A stretch of 35,444 bases of DNA, taken from positions 1-35,444 of IMG/VR virus record IMGVR_UViG_3300044858_003165. One strand, given 5' to 3'. The notes below the pieces were generated by a model. It saw only the letters and a program-made list of their open reading frames with translations, made no database searches and was not told where the DNA came from. Both the position numbers and the translations under genes were made by a program. Below are positions 1 through 6,111 of this stretch, one piece after another (the stretch's first letter is position 1; each line of letters begins with the position of its first letter). This DNA comes from a virus.

Positions 1-235
1 CAGAGCGGTTCGGCAACGCCACATCGACGCGACGCCCGACGCTGTGGTCATAAACCGGGACGATGTTCCGGCGGTCGAGCAAGTCGTCGCGCGCCCAAGC
101 GGCAAACACTTCTTCGGCTGCGGCCATGACGGCCTGGATGTCATTGTTGATACGCGCCGCTGTTTCGCGCCGCTCAGCCTTCCACTCCGCTTCGCGGTGC
201 ATGGCGTTCACGTTGGCTTCGTAAACTTCGCTCAT
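1..235 (-). CDS. Hypothetical protein, 3' end outside window
   Basis: A minus-strand reading frame starts at an ATG (235-233) and stays open to the window edge, giving 78 residues. The start overlaps the stop of the upstream 34-residue gene as ATGA, so the two are probably one transcript. The visible part is charged and helical (begins MSEVYEANVNAMHREAEW) with no motif I recognise. It is the second gene of the leftward unit that faces the HTH regulator, so an early or lysogeny-related accessory role is possible but unproven. The rest of the gene lies outside the window. Confidence 0.6.
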   Translation of the reverse strand, partial: MSEVYEANVNAMHREAEWKAERRETAARINNDIQAVMAAAEEVFAAWARDDLLDRRNIVPVYDHSVGRRVDVALPNRS

Positions 236-336
236 TGCGCGCGCTCCTTCTTCGGAGCTGGCTGCGGCGGGGTTTGCGGCTGCGGCTTGGCCTTGGCCAG
301 CACGGCGCCGAAGTGTGAGCTGATGGGCTTAAGCAT
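232..336 (-). CDS. Small Pro/Ala/Lys-rich hypothetical protein (34 aa)
   Basis: This short minus-strand gene starts with ATG at 336. A GGGAGAG ribosome-binding site lies a few bases upstream and it ends in an ATGA overlap with the next leftward gene. It begins MLKPISSHFGAVLAKAKPQ; the second half is rich in proline, glutamine and lysine and probably disordered. Function is unknown. It is the first gene of the leftward transcript, and its presumed promoter overlaps operator O1 (353-367), so it is probably controlled by the divergent HTH protein. The SD and stop-start overlap support it as real despite its length. Confidence 0.55.
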   Translation of the reverse strand: MLKPISSHFGAVLAKAKPQPQTPPQPAPKKERAQ

Positions 337-352
337 GTGGTCTCTCCCTGAC

Positions 353-367
353 TGCAACCACGTTGCA
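353..367. promoter_or_regulatory. Operator O1
   Basis: This is a perfect 6-bp inverted repeat with a 3-bp spacer, TGCAAC-CAC-GTTGCA. It lies between the divergent genes where the leftward -10 region would be. Its half-site and spacing recur at 395-409, which supports recognition by a dimeric regulator, most likely the HTH protein encoded at 441-653. Confidence 0.6.
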
Positions 368-388
368 CCAAGCCAAAAACGGCGTCAA
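360..388 (-). promoter_or_regulatory. Possible leftward promoter
   Basis: The minus strand has a good -35 (TTGACG, reading 388 to 383), but the hexamer 17 bp on (CAACGT) is a poor -10. The -10 region falls inside operator O1. The promoter is inferred mainly from position: something must transcribe the leftward genes starting at 336. Confidence 0.3.
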
Positions 389-394
389 GCGAAA

Positions 395-409
395 AACAAC
401 GGGGTTGCA
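395..409. promoter_or_regulatory. Operator O2
   Basis: AACAAC-GGG-GTTGCA has the same layout as O1, with one perfect half-site and one degenerate half-site. Its centre (402) is 42 bp from that of O1 (360), about four helical turns, so dimers on both would sit on the same DNA face. It overlaps the -35 box of the rightward promoter. Confidence 0.55.
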
Positions 410-434
410 CTCTTTTTGCGAGTGTGCTTATTAT
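405..434 (+). promoter_or_regulatory. Rightward promoter of the HTH regulator, probably leaderless
   Basis: A sigma-70-like -35 TTGCAC (405-410) is followed by overlapping -10 candidates TTATTA (428-433, 17-bp spacer) and TATTAT (429-434, 18-bp spacer). Transcription should start at about 440-441, exactly at the ATG of the regulator, and no Shine-Dalgarno can be seen. The -35 box lies inside operator O2, which implies autorepression. Confidence 0.55.
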
Positions 435-440
435 CCGCCC

Positions 441-653
441 ATGAGCTTAACGGACGCGATGCTTCGCCCCAAACCCATCCCCGCTACACCCTTAGGCCGC
501 TGGTTGCGCCGCACGGGTTATACCGGAGCCGAACTGGCGCGCGTGTTGGGCGTGAACAAAGGGACGATAAGCCGAATCGTTAACAACGGTGGTCCGATGT
601 CGGATGATTTGGCCAATCGGATCAAGAAAGTTACGGGCTTGAAACGCCTCTAA
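441..653 (+). CDS. Cro/C1-type HTH transcriptional regulator (70 aa)
   Basis: A small DNA-binding protein of the lambda-repressor-like HTH class. Residues about 25-50 (YTGAELARVLGVNKGTISRI) form the helix-turn-helix, followed by a short helical dimerisation tail ending GLKRL. At 70 residues it has Cro size, with no room for the C-terminal cleavage or oligomerisation domain of a full CI repressor. I chose the ATG at 441 because the promoter's -10 ends 7 bp upstream, giving a leaderless mRNA. An in-frame ATG at 363 would start inside operator O1 and upstream of the promoter. It probably binds O1 and O2 to control its own gene and the leftward genes. Confidence 0.8.
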   Translation: MSLTDAMLRPKPIPATPLGRWLRRTGYTGAELARVLGVNKGTISRIVNNGGPMSDDLANRIKKVTGLKRL

Positions 654-736
654 GCCCGGCGCAACAATAGCGGCCCCGGCCAGCGTCTCACCGCTGACCG
701 AGGCCAAGTCATAAAACGCTTATCGGATGCAAGACG

Positions 737-832
737 ATGGAAGCGCCCTATCAAGCCCGCCCCATGCCGGGCGGCACTCTAGCACACAACGCTTGTGGAC
801 AAAACTCGTTCCGTAACGAGCGTTACGCATGA
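737..832 (+). CDS. Possible 31-aa peptide upstream of the modification operon
   Basis: A short frame (starts MEAPYQARPMPGG) whose TGA overlaps the ATG of the 829 gene as ATGA, the coupling style used throughout this phage. There is no clear ribosome-binding site, and the frame contains the DnaA-box-like word and nested inverted repeats at 794-826. It could be a leader peptide or chance. Confidence 0.25.
   Translation: MEAPYQARPMPGGTLAHNACGQNSFRNERYA
794..826. promoter_or_regulatory. DnaA-box-like 9-mer plus nested inverted repeats
   Basis: TGTGGACAA (794-802) differs at one position from the DnaA box TGTGGATAA. Next to it are two overlapping perfect inverted repeats: CTCGTT-CCGT-AACGAG (805-820) and GTAACG-AG-CGTTAC (813-826). 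They cannot both form at once. They lie just upstream of the 829 gene, at the head of the modification operon. An operator or an origin-related site are both possible. Confidence 0.35.
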
Positions 833-1005
833 CCGCCGCTGTCCCGATCCTGCTTGGCGCGTTCGCCATCATCGGCGCGGTGTTCGCCGCGATCTGGCTC
901 TTCGTGGCAAGCCAACGCGCTGACAGCGCAGAGAGCGCTGCAGATCGCGCCGCGCGCTGGCGCGAGCAGATGCGCAAGCTCTCACATGATCGGCGCTACC
1001 AATGA
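829..1005 (+). CDS. Single-pass membrane miniprotein (58 aa)
   Basis: Residues about 5-27 (VPILLGAFAIIGAVFAAIWL) form one strongly hydrophobic helix, followed by a charged amphipathic segment rich in Arg, Asp and Glu. The predicted product is an inner-membrane protein with a short N-terminus and a soluble helical tail. Its stop overlaps the methyltransferase start as ATGA, so the two are translationally coupled. No family is recognised. Small membrane proteins in early phage operons are often host-takeover or exclusion factors, but nothing here proves that. Confidence 0.65.
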   Translation: MTAAVPILLGAFAIIGAVFAAIWLFVASQRADSAESAADRAARWREQMRKLSHDRRYQ

Positions 1006-1712
1006 GCCGCGTCGAGATCATAGGCGACGCGACGCTCTACTTGGGTGACGCGCTCGAAGTGTTACCAACGTTGCAGCGCGTGGATGCTGTGGTGACTGAT
1101 CCCGTTTGGCCGAACGCGCCAGAGGGTATGTTTCCTGGCGTTGATCCTGACGCGCTTTGGCGTGAGGCGTGCGAATTGATGCCGCCGATGCGGCAGATGG
1201 TTGTCTGCCTTCGCAGCGATTGCGACCCCCGATTTTTGCGGCATGTGCCAAGCTCATTGCGATTTCAGCAAGTGGTGTGGTGTCCGTATGTCGTCCCTGG
1301 CTACACGGGACGCACGTTAGGCGGAAACGAAACCGCCTATGTGTTCGGCGATCCGATTCCGAGCGCCCCCGGCCAACGTGTGATCCCTGGCCAAGCGCCG
1401 AAAGTGCAGCCGCAAGATCGGCCAATGCAAAGAGGCGAGACGACGCATCCATGCCCTCGCTCTTTGCCGCATCAAGAGTGGCTTTTCCGCTGGTTCACGC
1501 AGCCCGGTGAAACCGTGCTTGATCCCTTCATGGGGTCTGGGACGGCGGGTGTGGCGGCGGTGAATTTCGGGCGTCCGTTCATTGGCATCGAAATCAATCT
1601 CGCGTTTTTCGACATCGCCTGCCGCCGCATTGAATCCGCTCGCAAGCAACCGCGCCTTTTTGCTGAGCCACGCGTGCAAGCGCAAACCGAACTGGAACTG
1701 ACACGAGACTGA
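1002..1712 (+). CDS. DNA methyltransferase, beta-class (N6-adenine or N4-cytosine)
   Basis: A site-specific DNA amino-methyltransferase using S-adenosylmethionine. The catalytic motif IV is DPVW (residues 33-36, a variant of DPPY/W) and comes first; the SAM-binding motif I, DPFMGSGT (174-181), is near the C-terminus, followed by GIEIN (195-199). This IV-to-I order is the beta class, which includes CcrM. At 236 aa it lacks the extra C-terminal domain of CcrM (about 358 aa), so its recognition site cannot be inferred. No endonuclease partner is present, so it is an orphan phage methylase, probably for anti-restriction or regulation. It is coupled to the 829 gene and followed by a terminator and a GcrA-like gene. 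Confidence 0.88.
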   Translation: MSRVEIIGDATLYLGDALEVLPTLQRVDAVVTDPVWPNAPEGMFPGVDPDALWREACELMPPMRQMVVCLRSDCDPRFLRHVPSSLRFQQVVWCPYVVPGYTGRTLGGNETAYVFGDPIPSAPGQRVIPGQAPKVQPQDRPMQRGETTHPCPRSLPHQEWLFRWFTQPGETVLDPFMGSGTAGVAAVNFGRPFIGIEINLAFFDIACRRIESARKQPRLFAEPRVQAQTELELTRD

Positions 1713-1716
1713 ACCG

Positions 1717-1751
1717 AAGGCGTGCGTCCACTGCGGGGCGCGCGCCTTTTT
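1717..1751 (+). terminator. Intrinsic terminator after the methyltransferase
   Basis: GGCGTGCG (1719-1726) pairs with CGCGCGCC (1739-1746) in an 8-bp stem with one U-G wobble. Flanking AA/TT extends it, and five T residues follow. The loop is 12 nt. It would attenuate read-through from the methyltransferase into the GcrA-like gene, whose SD starts about 10 nt later. Confidence 0.55.
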
Positions 1752-1770
1752 CATTGCGATGGAGGGAAGC

Positions 1771-2226
1771 ATGTGGACACCGCAACGCCTGGAAACGCTG
1801 CGCACGCTGTGGACCGAGGGCCACACGGCAAGCCAGATCGGCAACGCCCTAGGCGTGACGCGCAACAGCGTCATCGGCGTCGTGCATCGTCGCGGCTGGC
1901 AGCGACGGCTCGATCCGCAAAGCAACAGCACGGGCCGCGTTGAGCAGGTGCGCCGCGTGCGCCGCGAACGCTACGCCGCCGCGCGTCCGGCCAAAGTGCG
2001 CAAGGAAAAGCCCGCGCCAGAGCCTGCGCCAATCCCGGTCGAGCCGCTGAATGTCCCGTTTCTGGAGCGCCAGGTTGGCCAATGCCGCGCGATTACTGAC
2101 GCCACGCGCCCCGCGCAACGCGTCTGCGGTCACTTGATCGAAGGGGACGGCTCGTTCTGCCGCTGGCATCGCGCGATCTACTACGTCCCGGCCGATCCGA
2201 AGAAGAAGCCGAGGGTGCGGACGTGA
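1771..2226 (+). CDS. GcrA-family cell-cycle regulator (phage homologue)
   Basis: The N-terminus (WTPQRLETLRTLWTEGHTAS, then IGNALGVTRNSVIG and VVHRRGW, residues 2-43) matches the HTH-like DNA-binding domain of GcrA. The C-terminal domain (about 100-140) has the family's Cys/His pattern: QCRAI, VCGH and SFCRWH (C105, C119, C130, H133). The middle is a Pro/Lys linker. In Caulobacter, GcrA binds sigma-70 RNA polymerase and activates promoters carrying methylated GANTC. I start at ATG 1771 because GGAGG lies 5 nt upstream; an ATG at 1759 would have no SD. Its neighbours are a DNA methyltransferase upstream and a Mom-like gene downstream, coupled by GTGA. It may redirect host RNA polymerase to phage or host promoters. 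Confidence 0.85.
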   Translation: MWTPQRLETLRTLWTEGHTASQIGNALGVTRNSVIGVVHRRGWQRRLDPQSNSTGRVEQVRRVRRERYAAARPAKVRKEKPAPEPAPIPVEPLNVPFLERQVGQCRAITDATRPAQRVCGHLIEGDGSFCRWHRAIYYVPADPKKKPRVRT

Positions 2227-2867
2227 TCCACGAACTGAAAACCGCCGCGAAGCTTTTGTTTGGCCCCATCTCACGGCCCGAAGCCGTGCGCTTGTGCGTG
2301 TCGAAGCACTATCTGCACAGACCGCCGCCGCTTAGTCATGCGTTTGGGATTTTCGATGCTGGCAAAGCGGTTGGCGTCATCACATTTGGCATTCCTGCGA
2401 GTAGAGAGATTCTGACCGGGGCTTGCCCGACCAATCCAGAAAAGGTCATCGAACTAAACCGCCTTTGGGTGTCCGATGATTGCCCGAAAAACACTGAAAG
2501 TTGGTTTATTGCGAAGGCATTTCGCGCACTGCCGCCTCTAATCGTTGTCAGCTACGCCGACACCGCGCATGGCCATTTAGGGACAGTGTATCGCGCATCC
2601 GGTTTCCACTACGCCGGTTGGACAGACATGGACCGCAAAACGCCCCGGTTCGATTATGTCCCAGAAGATCACACTGAGAGCACGCTGTTCGGTGACGTTA
2701 CAACAAAGCGCCATTCGCGCGACGCGTTTCGCGTTGGCTTCGTTGAGAAAGTTCGGCGCCTTCCGAAGCATCGTTATTGGCGCGTCAGTGGAAATCGCCG
2801 CGAGCGCTTTCATCTCGAAAAGCTTTGTCGCTGGCCATCGCTCGCATGGAAGGCGCAAGCAGCATGA
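2223..2867 (+). CDS. Mom-like GNAT-fold DNA-modification protein
   Basis: Resembles the Mom family, whose Mu member converts adenine in DNA to a methylcarbamoyl derivative that blocks restriction enzymes. The signature regions are ELNRLWVSDDCPKNTESWF (77-95) and VSYADTAHGHLGTVYRASGF (109-128), corresponding to the conserved LxRL...PxNxxSW and SxAD...GTxYRAxGF blocks of Mom-like proteins. The fold is expected to be GNAT-like. The start is GTG at 2223, overlapping the GcrA-like stop. In Mu, mom is under Dam-methylation and Com control; here a methylase and a methylation-linked regulator precede it. A plain acetyltransferase is the alternative. The tail is basic, which suits DNA binding. Confidence 0.7.
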   Translation: MIHELKTAAKLLFGPISRPEAVRLCVSKHYLHRPPPLSHAFGIFDAGKAVGVITFGIPASREILTGACPTNPEKVIELNRLWVSDDCPKNTESWFIAKAFRALPPLIVVSYADTAHGHLGTVYRASGFHYAGWTDMDRKTPRFDYVPEDHTESTLFGDVTTKRHSRDAFRVGFVEKVRRLPKHRYWRVSGNRRERFHLEKLCRWPSLAWKAQAA

Positions 2868-4219
2868 TCCACGCAATCGACGCCGAACAAGCCGTACTAG
2901 GCGCGGTCCTGCTGAACCCGCAATGGATCGACCACGCCCAGCTCACGCCTGCGCACTTCTACGACCCCACGCACGCTGCGCTCTGGGAAGAGATGCAACA
3001 GCGCTACCGCGACGGGCGCCTGATTGACGGCGTGGCGCTTCGCGGCTTTGCGGCTGAGACGTTCAAGGAGCTAGGCGGGGTAGCCTACCTCGTAAAGCTC
3101 ATGGACCAGAGCGCGGCCATGTCGGCGCAAGTCACAGGGTACGGCGAGATCGTGCGCGATTGCGCCCGCCGCCGCGCTGTCACGGTCGCATGCGGTGAGA
3201 CTATCGCCCTCGCCAAGGAAGGGGGCCAGGACGTGCTGGCGCTGCTCGAACAGCGCTTGCAGGAGATCGCCTCAACCGACGCCGACGCCGACGCTTGGGA
3301 GAAGCTTGGCGTCATCGCCTGCGAGGCGGTGGAGCGCGCAGAGCTGGGCGAAGCGGTTGGCCTCAGCACCGGGATCTCCAAGCTCGATGAAGTCACAGGC
3401 GGCATGCAGCCCGGCACGCTCTGGGTCGTCGGCGGTGCGACCAGCATGGGCAAGAGCGTGTTCGGCGCGCACCTTGGCCGTGCGATCGCCTCACAGGGCT
3501 ACGGCGTGGGCGAGATGCATCTGGAGATGCGCCGCCTGCAAGTCGGCCTGCGCACGTCGGCCGCGCTGGCTTTCAACCCTGACCATCGCGCGGACAGCCC
3601 CTACTATCTCAGCGCCCAGCGCAACGCCCTGAAGCCCGCACAGTGGGATCAGCTACGCGGCGCGGCCAAGGCAAGCGCAAGCCTGCCGGTGTACGTGGAT
3701 GCCCGCCCAGGGCGCACGCTGAGCCAGATCGAAGCCGCAGCCCGGCGCCTGTTCCGCAAGATGCGCCGCGAAGGCGTGAAGCCCGGCGCGCTCATCATTG
3801 ACCACGAGGGCCTGATTGCCGCCGAACCCGGCGCGCGCTTCCCCAGCCAACTGGAGCGCACCAACGCGCGCTCTGAAGCGCTGCTGGCGATGGCGAAGCG
3901 CCTCAACGTCTGCGTCGTGGCGCTCTCCCAGATCACGAAGGAGGGCTCCCGCGCCGATGGCAAGGATCGGATGCCCGACAGCACTGATCTCAATTACGGC
4001 GGGGCGATCAGCCAAGCGGCCGACGTGGTCATCCTGCTTCACCGGGCCGCGTACTTCGCCGAACGCAAGATTGAGAAGGACCGGACACCCGAGGATTGGG
4101 CGGCGCTGAAGTCACGCGTCGCGACAGCCGTGGTCGACAAGGCCCGCGCCGGTCAGCGGTCGCAAGTTCAATTCCTCATGGACATGCCCACGGCGGCGGT
4201 TTGGGAGCAGAAACCATGA
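2864..4219 (+). CDS. Replicative DNA helicase, DnaB-like
   Basis: A ring helicase that would unwind the phage replication fork and recruit primase. The N-terminal DnaB domain opens with AIDAEQAVLGAVLLNPQWI (residues 4-22). The RecA-like ATPase domain has Walker A GATSMGKS (191-198), Walker B ALIIDH (309-314) and a sensor-like SQITKEGSR near 355. The C-terminal region with AADVVILLHR (385-394) is typical of DnaB. Length (451 aa) fits the family. I chose ATG 2864, overlapping the previous stop as ATGA, because the DnaB N-terminus starts right there; an in-frame upstream ATG (2777) would add 29 unrelated residues. It heads the replication module. Confidence 0.92.
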   Translation: MIHAIDAEQAVLGAVLLNPQWIDHAQLTPAHFYDPTHAALWEEMQQRYRDGRLIDGVALRGFAAETFKELGGVAYLVKLMDQSAAMSAQVTGYGEIVRDCARRRAVTVACGETIALAKEGGQDVLALLEQRLQEIASTDADADAWEKLGVIACEAVERAELGEAVGLSTGISKLDEVTGGMQPGTLWVVGGATSMGKSVFGAHLGRAIASQGYGVGEMHLEMRRLQVGLRTSAALAFNPDHRADSPYYLSAQRNALKPAQWDQLRGAAKASASLPVYVDARPGRTLSQIEAAARRLFRKMRREGVKPGALIIDHEGLIAAEPGARFPSQLERTNARSEALLAMAKRLNVCVVALSQITKEGSRADGKDRMPDSTDLNYGGAISQAADVVILLHRAAYFAERKIEKDRTPEDWAALKSRVATAVVDKARAGQRSQVQFLMDMPTAAVWEQKP

Positions 4220-5166
4220 GCGGCCTCCCCTGGTATAAGCGCGACCCCAACGCCTTCATCACAGGCTGCGAAAACGGCAACCTGACGCTGGAGGAGGTGG
4301 GCGCCTACACGCTGCTGATTGACGAGATGTACCGCCGTGGCGGGCCGCTCGTCGACGATCCTAAGCACGGCTGCGCCTACCTCCGCTGCGACCCGCGCAT
4401 CTGGTTGCGCGTCCGTGGCGCACTCATCCGCAAGGGCAAAATCTACGCCGCGTCCGGTGGCTTTTTGTCTAACCGACGCGTCGAGGAAGAGCTTCGAGCA
4501 CAGTACGATATGCGCGAAAAACGCGCCCGTGCTGCGCGTTCGGCTACCGCCAATAAAACATTACCAACAGATTACACCGCTGTAACTGAAGCGCAGCTAC
4601 GCTGTAACTCAACGGTAACTGAAGCGGAGCTATCGCCTAGCATTGAGCCTAAGTTGTTGTTTTCACACGATGTGGAGTCAGCAAATGCTCAGCAAATGCC
4701 CGGTAGAGTAAGAGTAAGAGAAGAAAGAGAGATACCTACGGTATCTGTCGGAACTGGCGTTCCGACCTCCATCGACGAACCCATTTCCGAAGCCCTCAGG
4801 GAATACAATCTGGCAGCTACGCGCGCCGGGTGGGTGAAGGCGCGTCTTCCAATCAGCACTAACCGACGGCGCCTCATCCGCGCACGCCTGCGCGACGGCG
4901 GCATGGCCGAGTGGATGGCCCAGATCGCTGACGCCGAGTCCCAGCCCTTCCTTGCCGGGGACAACAAGGACGGCTGGCGCATGGATTTGGACTTCTTCGC
5001 CAGCGAGAGCGGCCGAACCCGGATCATGGAAGGCAAGTACCGCCGCGCCCCCAAGCCGGGCGCCGTGTTCGATGCCGCCGGCGCTTTCCGCATCATGCGC
5101 GAGCACGGCTACCGGCACCCCCAACTCACAGACGAAATGATCGAAGCCCTAGGAGCGAGCGCATGA
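4216..5166 (+). CDS. DUF1376-type replication protein (possible helicase loader or initiator)
   Basis: The N-terminal 75 residues (LPWYKRDPNAFITGC, then LTLEEVGAYTLLIDEMY) match the DUF1376 (YdaU-like) domain of phage replication proteins. A linker (about 100-180) is rich in Ser, Thr and Glu, with lower GC than its surroundings. The C-terminal segment (about 190-316) carries a conserved-looking block, WMAQIADAESQPFLAGDNK then GWRMDLDFF, like the C-terminal DNA-binding part of phage initiator or DnaT-like proteins. Start ATG 4216 overlaps the helicase stop as ATGA; an upstream in-frame ATG (4096) only adds antisense-like residues. Its place directly after the helicase supports a loader or origin-binding role. 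Confidence 0.75.
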   Translation: MSGLPWYKRDPNAFITGCENGNLTLEEVGAYTLLIDEMYRRGGPLVDDPKHGCAYLRCDPRIWLRVRGALIRKGKIYAASGGFLSNRRVEEELRAQYDMREKRARAARSATANKTLPTDYTAVTEAQLRCNSTVTEAELSPSIEPKLLFSHDVESANAQQMPGRVRVREEREIPTVSVGTGVPTSIDEPISEALREYNLAATRAGWVKARLPISTNRRRLIRARLRDGGMAEWMAQIADAESQPFLAGDNKDGWRMDLDFFASESGRTRIMEGKYRRAPKPGAVFDAAGAFRIMREHGYRHPQLTDEMIEALGASA

Positions 5167-5357
5167 CCGAACGGGAGAAGGAACTACAGACCGCCGTCGA
5201 TACGTTTCTGGCGCCGATCTATGCCCGCGTCGGGCGCTTGATCGAGGAGCAGCCGGACCGCTCGCTTGCCGATCTGCTGGACGCTTACGGCGTCGAGATG
5301 ACGTGCGCCGATCTGCACCAGCTCTACCGCGCGACCGAGCAGGAGCTGGCCCAATGA
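5163..5357 (+). CDS. Small acidic helical hypothetical protein (64 aa)
   Basis: Flanked on both sides by ATGA-type four-base overlaps, which strongly supports it as a gene. It is predicted to be all-helical and acidic (MTEREKELQTAVDTFLAPIY at the N-terminus), with no recognised domain. Its position between the DUF1376 protein and the VRR-NUC nuclease suggests an accessory role in replication or recombination. Confidence 0.65.
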   Translation: MTEREKELQTAVDTFLAPIYARVGRLIEEQPDRSLADLLDAYGVEMTCADLHQLYRATEQELAQ

Positions 5358-5785
5358 TTCGAGCCGAAGAACAACTCCACCGCGCCTGCGTGGCGCATCT
5401 GCAAGCCGCGCTGCCGAAGCCGTGGATCGTCTGGCACACGCCCAACGGCGGAGGCCGCTCCAAAGCCGAAGCGGGCATCCTGAAAGCGATGGGCGTGCTG
5501 GCGGGGATGCCGGACCTGTTCGTGATGGGGCCGTATGTTGCCGGTTACGGCATCGGCGGCGACATCACCGGACCCCGGCTCATCGCAATCGAGTTTAAAG
5601 CCCCGCCCAAGCGCCTACGCAGCGGGGGGCTGTCCAAGGCCTCCCCGAGGCTTTCCCCCGCTCAGCGGGCTCGCCAAGCCGATCTAGGGGCATGTGGCGT
5701 GCCGTACCTCGTCATCGACGACATCGCGGACATGATCCAGAGCCTGCGCGCCCTGGGCGTGCCGTTGCGCGGGAGGGCGATGTGA
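5354..5785 (+). CDS. VRR-NUC domain nuclease
   Basis: A small single-domain VRR-NUC protein (143 aa) of the PD-(D/E)XK nuclease superfamily. Visible motifs are WHTPNGGGRSKAEAGILK (residues 29-46), the acidic GMPDLF (53-58) and IEFKAP (about 78-83), the D...ExK catalytic set. A C-terminal LSPAQRARQADLGACGVPYL block is the typical family tail. Such stand-alone phage enzymes are thought to act on branched DNA as Holliday-junction resolvases. Start ATG 5354 overlaps the previous stop. It would resolve recombination intermediates before headful packaging. Confidence 0.85.
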   Translation: MIRAEEQLHRACVAHLQAALPKPWIVWHTPNGGGRSKAEAGILKAMGVLAGMPDLFVMGPYVAGYGIGGDITGPRLIAIEFKAPPKRLRSGGLSKASPRLSPAQRARQADLGACGVPYLVIDDIADMIQSLRALGVPLRGRAM

Positions 5786-6111
5786 GCAAGTGGGACCGGG
5801 GCATGACCCCAGAAACGCGAGCCGCCCTAAACGCAATCGCCAAGCGCCACGGCTTCACGCTGGAGCGCCTACAGGCGCCGGGGCGTTTCAAGGCGCTCTG
5901 CATCGCGCGCGCCGATTGCTATCGCTATCTGGCGGAAAAGGATTGGAGCACGCCAGCCATAGGCGGCCTCTTCAACCGCGACCACACCACCGTTCTCTGG
6001 TGGCTTGATCCCCAGCGCACCGAGGCCAAGCGCGAGCGCTGCAAGGCCCGCTACCACGCAAAAATCAAAGCCGTAGGTGAGCGCCCAATGGGCGCGAGGA
6101 GGGCCGGATGA
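5782..6111 (+). CDS. DnaA domain-IV-like DNA-binding protein
   Basis: Residues about 38-76 resemble the DnaA C-terminal DnaA-box-binding domain. CYRYLAEKDWSTPAIGGLF followed by NRDHTTVLWWL corresponds to the DnaA signature with its IGxxFxxRDHTTV core. There is no AAA+ ATPase part; the protein is only 109 aa. It could bind DnaA boxes at a phage origin or compete with host DnaA. The start is GTG 5782, overlapping the nuclease stop as GTGA; extending upstream in the same frame (to ATG 5692) would read antisense-like sequence inside the nuclease gene. It sits inside the replication module. Confidence 0.75.
   Translation: MSKWDRGMTPETRAALNAIAKRHGFTLERLQAPGRFKALCIARADCYRYLAEKDWSTPAIGGLFNRDHTTVLWWLDPQRTEAKRERCKARYHAKIKAVGERPMGARRAG

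Noticed and set aside
44-583. Plus-strand open frame of 179 codons through the divergent control region
   Set aside because: It would run over both operators and the HTH gene in another frame; the minus-strand pair with SD and ATGA overlap explains the region better.
1098-1109. DPVW in the methyltransferase considered as an inactivating change of motif IV
   Set aside because: The D-P and the aromatic position are kept and motif I is intact; variation at the third position occurs in phage methylases, so activity is still expected.
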